Assembly (NCBI RefSeq): GCF_001905345.1
Contig: NZ_LFBV01000001.1
Coordinates: 88,043 to 152,042, forward strand
Length of the DNA: 64,000 nt
From: Streptomyces uncialis
GTDB lineage: Bacteria; Actinomycetota; Actinomycetes; Streptomycetales; Streptomycetaceae
Direction of reading: 5' to 3'
Shown: positions 59,063 to 64,000 of the stretch, one piece after another
Position numbering within the stretch: position 1 is the stretch's first letter
How the letters are laid out: every line of letters starts with the position of its first letter
The notes under the pieces: generated by a model
Told to the model about the DNA's origin: nothing
Databases searched by the model: none
Seen by the model: only the letters and a program-made list of their open reading frames with translations
Program-made: the position numbers and the translations under genes

Positions 59063-59938
59063 ATGCCGACGAAATCCGTTGTCCCTACTGTCCGTAGGCG
59101 TCGACTCGGTAGCCAGGTGCGGCAACTTCGCGCGGCTGCCGGCCTGAGCGCAGAGGCCGCGGCGAGGGCCATGGGGTGGGACCCGGGCAAGATGTCGCGC
59201 ATCGAGAACGCCAAAGGCGTGCTCCAGCCCAAAGACGTGCCTGGCCTGCTGGCTCACTACGGGGTGACCGACGCAGCGACGGTTGGCGCTCTGGTGGACC
59301 TGGCGCGGGATGCAGGGAAGACCGGCTGGTGGCAAACCTACTCCGGCGTCGTAGCCCCGTCCTACGCGGACCTGATCGCACTGGAGGGTGACGCGGAGAG
59401 TATCCGGGAGTGGTCACCGCTTCTGGTGCCCGGCCTGCTTCAGACCGCCGCGTACGCACAGGAGACCATTGCAGCCCACGCGCTCACGCGCACGCCTGAA
59501 GAGGTTCACGCGCTTGCAGAAGTACGACTTGCTCGCCAGTCCGTTCTTACGGCCCGACCGAAGGGCTCCCCTTTGCGATACACGGCGGTGATCAGCGAGC
59601 TGGTCCTACATCAGCGCTTTGCGTCCCGCCCGGAGACCATGCGAGACCAGGTTCGCCGGTTGATTGAGCAGACCGACGTACCCGGAGTCACGATCCAGAT
59701 CATGCCTCTGGCCGCTACCCCACACCCAGGTGGTGCTGGTGGCTTCAGCCTCTTTGGGTTCGCCCACCCCATGCCCGACGTGGTCCAGATCGAGAACCTA
59801 AAGGGCACCAACTACGCCGAGGGAAGCGGCGACATGCACCTCTTTGACGACGCCTTCGGGCGGATCGTCGGTGCGGCGCTGTCGACAGACGATTCTCTGG
59901 CTACGCTAAAAGATATGGAGAAGAGGAACCGTAAATGA
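59063..59938 (+). CDS. XRE-family regulator with DUF5753 domain
   Basis: 291-aa regulator of the Scr1/BldB-partner type. The HTH (LGSQVRQLRAAAGLSAEAAA, WDPGKMSRIENAK; residues ~15-60) is followed by a DUF5753 domain with WWQTYSGVVAPSYADLIALE, WSPLLVPGLLQTAAYA and IQIMPLAATPHPGGAGGFSLF. Such proteins pair with small DUF397 proteins. ATG 59063 follows GAGAGAGAAGAGTTTGAG. It overlaps the DUF397 gene by 4 bases (ATGA). Confidence 0.9.
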   Translation: MPTKSVVPTVRRRRLGSQVRQLRAAAGLSAEAAARAMGWDPGKMSRIENAKGVLQPKDVPGLLAHYGVTDAATVGALVDLARDAGKTGWWQTYSGVVAPSYADLIALEGDAESIREWSPLLVPGLLQTAAYAQETIAAHALTRTPEEVHALAEVRLARQSVLTARPKGSPLRYTAVISELVLHQRFASRPETMRDQVRRLIEQTDVPGVTIQIMPLAATPHPGGAGGFSLFGFAHPMPDVVQIENLKGTNYAEGSGDMHLFDDAFGRIVGAALSTDDSLATLKDMEKRNRK

Positions 59939-60165
59939 AGAATGCAAGGCTGACGCTCCTCGCAACTGACCTTCCCGGAGCGGCATGGCGCAAGTCCAGC
60001 GCCAGTGCTGGCGAAGGGAATTGCGTCGAGGTTGCGGACTGCGCAGCAATCCAAGGTGGATGTGTCGCGGTTCGGGATTCAAAGGACCCCGAGGGGCCCG
60101 TTCTGGTCTTTCGGAATGCCACCTTCTCCGCGTTCGTGGCCGATATTGATGGAATCCGTCGCTAG
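59935..60165 (+). CDS. DUF397 protein
   Basis: 76-aa DUF397 member: AAWRKSSASAGEGNCVEVAD, a Gly-rich turn, VAVRDSKDPEGPVLVF and WPATFSAFV-type end (here NATFSAFVADI). Translationally coupled to the XRE/DUF5753 regulator, its usual binding partner; together they resemble an anti-regulator/regulator pair. A perfect 12-bp hairpin follows. Confidence 0.9.
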   Translation: MKNARLTLLATDLPGAAWRKSSASAGEGNCVEVADCAAIQGGCVAVRDSKDPEGPVLVFRNATFSAFVADIDGIRR

Positions 60166-60261
60166 CGGTCGGAGACTACTGTCACAGCGGTACCGTCTTC
60201 GCTGAGGTCACTATCAGAGAAGGCGACTGACGCTGCCATTTCGTTCTGGCAGCCTCTAGAG

Positions 60262-60289
60262 GCTGGCTCCTGCTGCGGCAGGAGCCAGC
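60262..60289 (+). terminator. terminator of the XRE-DUF397 pair
   Basis: GCTGGCTCCTGC (60262-60273) pairs perfectly with 60278-60289 around TGCG. Confidence 0.75.
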
Positions 60290-60346
60290 TCTCCCTGCGG
60301 TCTCGACATCGCAGGGTTGGGGCCTCTTCCCGTATGATGTTGGCTT

Positions 60347-60670
60347 ATGGCAAAGAAGATCGTCACCACAATCACCGATGACCTCGACGGCAAGGAGGCC
60401 GACGAGACCGTAGCCTTTGCGCTGGATGGCAAGACCTACGAGATCGATCTTTCGAACAAGAACGCGAAAAAGCTGCGGGCGGCGCTGGCACCCTTCGCTG
60501 AGGCCGGCCGAAAGGTGGGCCGAGGAGGAAAGCCGAAGGCCGCATCTGCTGGACGGAACAACGACACCGCTCAGATTCGGGAGTGGGCGAAGGTGAATGG
60601 CTACGAGGTGAACGATCGGGGCCGCGTCTCCGCCACCGTTCGGGAAGCCTACGAGAAGGCCAACACCTGA
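60347..60670 (+). CDS. lsr2: Lsr2-family nucleoid-associated protein
   Basis: 107-aa H-NS-like protein of actinobacteria. The N-terminal dimerisation domain (KKIVTTITDDLDGKEADETV, YEIDLSNKNAKKLRAAL) is joined by a basic linker to a C-terminal DNA-binding domain (IREWAKVNGYEVNDRGRVSATV). The usual AT-hook-like RGR before the domain reads GRNNDTAQ here. Lsr2 silences AT-rich foreign DNA; a copy on the low-GC segment suggests the element helps keep its own cargo quiet. A terminator follows at 60694. Confidence 0.93.
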   Translation: MAKKIVTTITDDLDGKEADETVAFALDGKTYEIDLSNKNAKKLRAALAPFAEAGRKVGRGGKPKAASAGRNNDTAQIREWAKVNGYEVNDRGRVSATVREAYEKANT

Positions 60671-60693
60671 TCTCCTCACCTGCCAGCACGGCC

Positions 60694-60721
60694 GGCCCCC
60701 TCGCTTTCGGGTGAGGGGGCC
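60694..60721 (+). terminator. terminator of lsr2
   Basis: GGCCCCCTCGC (60694-60704) with GTGAGGGGGCC (60711-60721), then TTCT. Confidence 0.75.
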
Positions 60722-61395
60722 TTCTGCTGTGTAGGTATAGAGCCGCCCATAAATAATGTAGGTGCAAGATGGCCCAGCATCCTACGGGCTGACCGGGAAA
60801 AGTGGCGCGGCTCACCTTAATGATTCATTCATCGAGCGGGCTGAGGAGGGAACTCCCCGCCAACGAGCCCTAGGAGCGCTGAGCGTCCTCCTGGCGGCCT
60901 CGCAGAGCGACCGCAGCCCCTTTTGAGCCCCAGGCCCAGTAGGCCGGCAGGGAGTTGCTGGGCGACTCGAAACCTTCATTACCCGTACGCGATCCGAGGA
61001 AGGCACCCCCGGTGGTCCCTCGTGGGTTAATGAATGGGATTACCCCCGGGTGTGTGCATGTGTGTACGTGTGTGGAGTGAATGAATGCGCGCGGGTGTGC
61101 GTGGCGGACGTGCTTGGCCACGGATTCATTCATTCGTGCGGGTGCCTGACTGAGTCTGGCGAGGGTGCAACGGCCCGAACGGCGGGAATGGTCATCAGGG
61201 GAGTGCGTGTCAGTCGTCGGGGGACGGATTGACTGGCCCGTTCAACGAGTGGCCTGTTGCGACACAGAGCGCCACCTGTAGGCCAGGGAAGTACGCGAGT
61301 GCTCTTTCCCTATAGGTGCGTCTGACGCTCCGAGGAAACAGGGCCGTGCGTGCCCATGGGTACCCGTTTGGGGTGGATGAGCAGGTTAAATATGG

Positions 61396-61412
61396 TTACG
61401 ACGTGGCAACTT
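61396..61412 (-). repeat. 17-bp near-palindrome, copy 1 (inverted)
   Basis: Reads AAGTTGCCACGTCGTAA on the minus strand, one mismatch to copy 3. Confidence 0.85.
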
Positions 61413-61504
61413 TAGGATCACGGCAGGGTGACAAACGGCCCGTTCTGGTAACGGTGGAATAACGGATTTTAGAGCTTTCCGTGAGCGTGTCGCTGCTGAG
61501 AGTT

Positions 61505-61520
61505 AGTTGCTACGTCGTAA
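61505..61520 (+). repeat. 17-bp near-palindrome, copy 2
   Basis: AGTTGCTACGTCGTAA; identical to copy 3 over 16 bases. Confidence 0.85.
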
Positions 61521-61609
61521 TGTCCGATAAGGCGGCATTGTGGATGCCGATAAGCCTATTTCCCTATGTAGGGACAGCCTGGATTGGCGCAGTGCGGGAG
61601 TTGCCCCAG

Positions 61610-61627
61610 AAGTTGCTACGTCGTAAC
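61610..61627 (+). repeat. 17-bp near-palindrome, copy 3
   Basis: AAGTTGCTACGTCGTAAC; the core GTTGCTACGTCGTAAC matches its own complement at 12 of 16 positions, centred on ACGT. Confidence 0.85.
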
Positions 61628-62455
61628 GTTCTCAACGTCAACACGGACCGCACCGAACGAAGCAGTCACCGAATCCCACCCGCCAAGCGGGGATGCGGAA
61701 CGGGGCAAGCGACAGGTGATCAGGTCGAGGTGGCAGGGAGTGTGAATGCCTCCCCAAAGGTGAAACGCAAGTGAGCGGCCAAAGGGTCCCCGTCGGGGCG
61801 AGTAGGCCAACGTACCGAGTGGTTGGGTGCGCTAACAGGACAGAGCGCGGAGAAACGACCGGGAAGGAATTCCGGGACCTAGTGCAAGTAGTGACGTCTC
61901 CCCTAGTAGCGCGTGTGGTGCGTACGGCCAGAGAACCGAAAGGTGGCTCACCTGTATGAAGATCACGCGGGAACAGGGGGATTTAGGATGGGCCGTACGG
62001 GCTACGTACGGGCGATAGCGAAAGTGCCGCAATGGTCTCGGAGGGGTGCCCTCTAAGGATCTCCGTGCTGTGTCTGTCAACATAGGGACACGCACCCCCC
62101 AAGCGAATAAGGGGTGAGTTGCCACAGTGCTTAGCGGACCTGAGAGTCTGCCATCATCGGCTGAGAGCGCGAAAGCGTCGGCTGTGTCCTGATAACCGGA
62201 GATGATCACCCGGCATGAATAGATCACGCTTACCTATCGCTTGTGTGAGGCACGGCCTACACTTCGCGTCCGCACCGGTACCGGCCTAATCGTGACTGAT
62301 ACTCACAGGCCCAACAACGGTCGCTTAAGCGGGTACCTGCCCGTGTCTGGCACTGGCCCGATAGGAATATCTCCCCTTCCGCCGAACTGGTCGCGGTGGT
62401 CTCGGCCGGCCTGGGGGGACCTCTCATGATTCACCGAGGCCCCCTCATGTCCTAA

Positions 62456-62472
62456 AAGTTGCTACGTCGGAA
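62456..62472 (+). repeat. 17-bp near-palindrome, copy 4
   Basis: AAGTTGCTACGTCGGAA, one mismatch to copy 3, located 33 bases before the start of the 62505 gene and next to ATGTTGGAACAT; a probable operator. Confidence 0.85.
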
Positions 62473-62504
62473 AATGTTGGAACATCTGATGAAAGGGGGC
62501 AGCA

Positions 62505-63176
62505 ATGCCCGGAACACGCACACGTCGAATCGCTCGAATCCGTGAGGCTCTGCCGTTCGTGGAAGAACTTGCAGAGTTCACAGAGAATGCCCACGAGGGC
62601 GCATCGTTCAACTTTGATAGAGATTCTTTCTCGCGCCTCTGGTACGCCACACCCTTCATGTACACCCGTGACGCCGATCCGCTAGAAGAGTCGAACTGGA
62701 CGGTTATCAGTAACGACCTTCTGAAGACTCATCCGGAGGGGGTGGAAACTCACTCCTTCGGGCACTGGGGATTTGGCTGGTACGAGCGGCTGTATGTCCG
62801 TGCGGATGACGCGCTCGCAATCCGCTCCGTTCAGTCCTGGGCGGATTCTCTCGCGTCCTATGGCGTGGCAAATGATGAGCATCTTTCCGAGGTGGAGTGG
62901 AACCAGAATCACCCCTCTGAGAAGGAGTGCTATTCCTCTGACCCTGACTGTAGATGCGACTTCATGACTCACTCATGCGGAGATGAGTTCCGGGCTGCGG
63001 TGGATACCGGAAATCTCCATATCGTAGATGAGGAGTGGTACTGCGACTTCTGCTCGGAATGGAACCCGATCACCAACACTCAGCATCGATACATGAACAC
63101 GGTTGCCGCGCGAGCGGAAATTCAAGCGGAATGCGCGGCCCTTGAAGCGGCCGGACAGCTCGCCTTTGCCATCTAA
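62505..63176 (+). CDS. mobile-element conserved hypothetical protein
   Basis: 223-aa soluble protein of the type common in actinophages and integrative elements, recognised by the SFGHWGFGWYERLYVRADD block (about residues 85-103), followed by a helix with DEHLSEVEWNQN. The C-terminal third contains clustered Cys/His (CYSSDPDCRCDFMTHSCGD and WYCDFCSE) that probably bind zinc. AAAGGGGG precedes ATG 62505. Codon use is clearly less GC-biased than the chromosome. Function unknown. Confidence 0.75.
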   Translation: MPGTRTRRIARIREALPFVEELAEFTENAHEGASFNFDRDSFSRLWYATPFMYTRDADPLEESNWTVISNDLLKTHPEGVETHSFGHWGFGWYERLYVRADDALAIRSVQSWADSLASYGVANDEHLSEVEWNQNHPSEKECYSSDPDCRCDFMTHSCGDEFRAAVDTGNLHIVDEEWYCDFCSEWNPITNTQHRYMNTVAARAEIQAECAALEAAGQLAFAI

Positions 63177-63266
63177 CTGGCCCCGTTCAGTGGTGCGCGG
63201 ACCGGTCCGCGTTCTGCTGTGCGTGGCCACCCGACCCGGGTGCCAGCAATCAGAAAGACGGAACAG

Positions 63267-63497
63267 ATGCCCCAGTTCAGCCGCTCAATCTCAATTACAA
63301 AGACCATGCGGACGCAATGTCCCTGTGGGGAGGGCGTGAAGGTTCAGTTTGTGGGTGACAACTCAGTAGCGGCCATCCTCGGGCTCACAGATGCACCAAC
63401 CGAGTCTGCGGCCCGTACCTCGCTTGCGGTATGGGAGGCCCACCACGAATGCGCCCCCAGCGTTGAAGAACTCATAGAGCTTCTGGGGTTGAGCTGA
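63267..63497 (+). CDS. small hypothetical element protein
   Basis: 76-aa ORF starting ATG 63267 with AAGACGGAACAG upstream. Near the N-terminus TQCPCGEGVKVQF holds a CxC pair, and the C-terminus is helical and acidic (APSVEELIELLGLS). Lies between the 223-aa gene and ardA in the same direction. No family recognised. Confidence 0.55.
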   Translation: MPQFSRSISITKTMRTQCPCGEGVKVQFVGDNSVAAILGLTDAPTESAARTSLAVWEAHHECAPSVEELIELLGLS

Positions 63498-63539
63498 ACC
63501 TCCGAAAGCGCGCCCGCTGTTAGGTCCGGCTTTGCGATT

Positions 63540-63563
63540 GGGGGGTGGGGGTACCCACCCCCC
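63540..63563 (+). terminator. terminator before ardA
   Basis: GGGGGGTGGG (63540-63549) pairs perfectly with CCCACCCCCC (63554-63563), then TTT. Confidence 0.75.
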
Positions 63564-63607
63564 TTTCTCATCTCCGGAACTATCCAACTGAGACGAAAGA
63601 GAACGCG

Positions 63608-64000
63608 ATGCCTCGTATCTATGTGGCCAGTCTGACCGATTACAACGCTGGGGAACTGCACGGCAAATGGATCGACGCAGCCCAGGATGCAGACGAGATC
63701 ATGACCGAAGTGGAACAGATGCTTGCCGACTCGCCCACGGCCAAGGAGGAGGGGGGAGTCGCCGAAGAGTGGGCAATTCACGACTCGGATGATTTTGGGG
63801 GAGTCGACATCGGGGAATGGGACTCATTCGAAAGGGTCTCGGAGATCGCGCACGCCATAAGTGAATGGCCCTCTCTCATTGTCGCGCATTACATCAGCGA
63901 GGGATATGACCCTGAAGAGATGTCCGACAAGATCCGCGATCTTTACTGCGGAGAGTTCAAGGGGCGAGATGTCGATGCGGTCGCAGACATGATATGGGAC
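63608..64000 (+). CDS. ardA: ArdA-type antirestriction protein, 3'-truncated by window end
   Basis: First 131 codons of an ArdA DNA-mimic. MPRIYVASLTDYNAGELHGKWIDAAQ is shared with the family in two blocks; further on are EEWAIHDSDDFGG and the acidic helical stretches DVDAVADMIWD. Highly acidic composition imitates bent B-form DNA and blocks type I restriction enzymes, helping conjugative elements establish in new hosts. ATG 63608 follows AAAGAGAACGCG. It runs off the window edge. A strong marker that the segment from ~52.75 kb is transferable. Confidence 0.85.
   Translation, partial: MPRIYVASLTDYNAGELHGKWIDAAQDADEIMTEVEQMLADSPTAKEEGGVAEEWAIHDSDDFGGVDIGEWDSFERVSEIAHAISEWPSLIVAHYISEGYDPEEMSDKIRDLYCGEFKGRDVDAVADMIWD

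Larger units (their letters stand above)
60722..62504. other. 1.8-kb gene-free control region of the element
   Basis: No convincing protein or tRNA gene on either strand. It contains clusters of TGAATGAAT-type motifs in both orientations (60822-61136), four copies of a 17-bp near-palindrome (61396-62472), repeated TCCCTAT strings (61307, 61560; complement near 62082), the palindrome CCGGTACCGG at 62275-62284, and several stable short hairpins. It could be an origin of replication, centromere or transfer region, or contain a structured RNA. Short frames inside lack ribosome binding sites and family resemblance. Confidence 0.6.

Noticed and set aside
61771..61959. 62-codon plus-strand ORF in the element control region
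   Set aside because: No ribosome binding site, no codon bias, and it overlaps hairpins; treated as non-coding.
60722..62504. tRNA gene serving as an attachment site
   Set aside because: I found no sequence with a consistent T-arm, anticodon arm and acceptor stem; the better junction candidate lies in the MBL gene.

Overview
The window is high-GC actinobacterial DNA and most likely comes from a Streptomyces chromosome. The third-codon G/C bias, GTG starts, overlapping stop/start codons, a complete Streptomyces-type hopanoid operon and the idi - CDF - galE - CDP-alcohol - hopanoid - LysM/M23 order all fit that genus. The gene order closely resembles the S. coelicolor hopanoid region. The last ~11 kb has visibly lower GC and looks like an integrated mobile element.

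Region 1 (1-18.2 kb) is chromosomal core and housekeeping sequence. It holds a truncated S15 hydrolase with a coupled M14 carboxypeptidase, an ABC-F protein, the RNA-binding factor Tex, a DJ-1/AraC regulator beside a stand-alone DJ-1 protein, an enoyl-CoA hydratase, a DUF308 membrane protein, an anti-sigma-like ATPase, isopentenyl-diphosphate isomerase, a cation diffusion facilitator and UDP-glucose 4-epimerase. Between idi and the CDF gene lies a ~600-bp intergenic inverted-repeat cassette. A second copy occurs at 37.3-37.9 kb.

Region 2 (18.4-25.6 kb) is a seven-gene plus-strand envelope cluster. It encodes a CDP-alcohol phosphatidyltransferase fusion with a probable CTG start, a nucleotidyltransferase, a glycerol-1-phosphate-dehydrogenase-like enzyme, a second CDP-alcohol phosphotransferase, a family 2 glycosyltransferase and a TagGH-like ABC exporter. 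Together these suggest synthesis and export of an unassigned phosphoalcohol-containing lipid or glycan. Region 3 (26.0-37.2 kb) is the hopanoid operon: hpnC, hpnD, a 58-codon coupled ORF, hpnE, a polyprenyl diphosphate synthase, shc, hpnG, hpnH, an aminotransferase, an XRE-cupin regulator and a small membrane protein. The ispG-dxs pair expected between hpnH and the aminotransferase gene in S. coelicolor is absent.

Region 4 (37.9-53.1 kb) contains a tyrosine phosphatase, a LysM/M23 cell-wall hydrolase behind a ydaO-type c-di-AMP riboswitch, an SGNH hydrolase and a tightly coupled five-gene STM4015-4014-4013-4012-4011 operon of unknown function (two radical SAM enzymes, an ATP-grasp-like protein, a sulfatase-fold protein and a repeat protein). 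These are followed by a DUF6745 pair, a TetR regulator, an amino-acid dehydrogenase, an AhpD-like protein and an MBL-fold hydrolase.

Region 5 (52.75-64 kb) begins inside the MBL gene, where ~13 extra codons and an abrupt change in codon use look like an attachment-site scar. Downstream are a RiPP-like locus (radical SAM with a TTA codon, a 45-residue peptide ending in a Cys/Asn/Pro/Tyr core, an APH-fold kinase), a HATPase/XRE/DUF397 set, a DUF6415-like protein, an Lsr2 silencer, a 1.8-kb gene-free segment with four copies of a near-palindromic 17-bp motif, and mobile-element proteins ending in a truncated ArdA antirestriction gene. The other end of the element lies outside the window.
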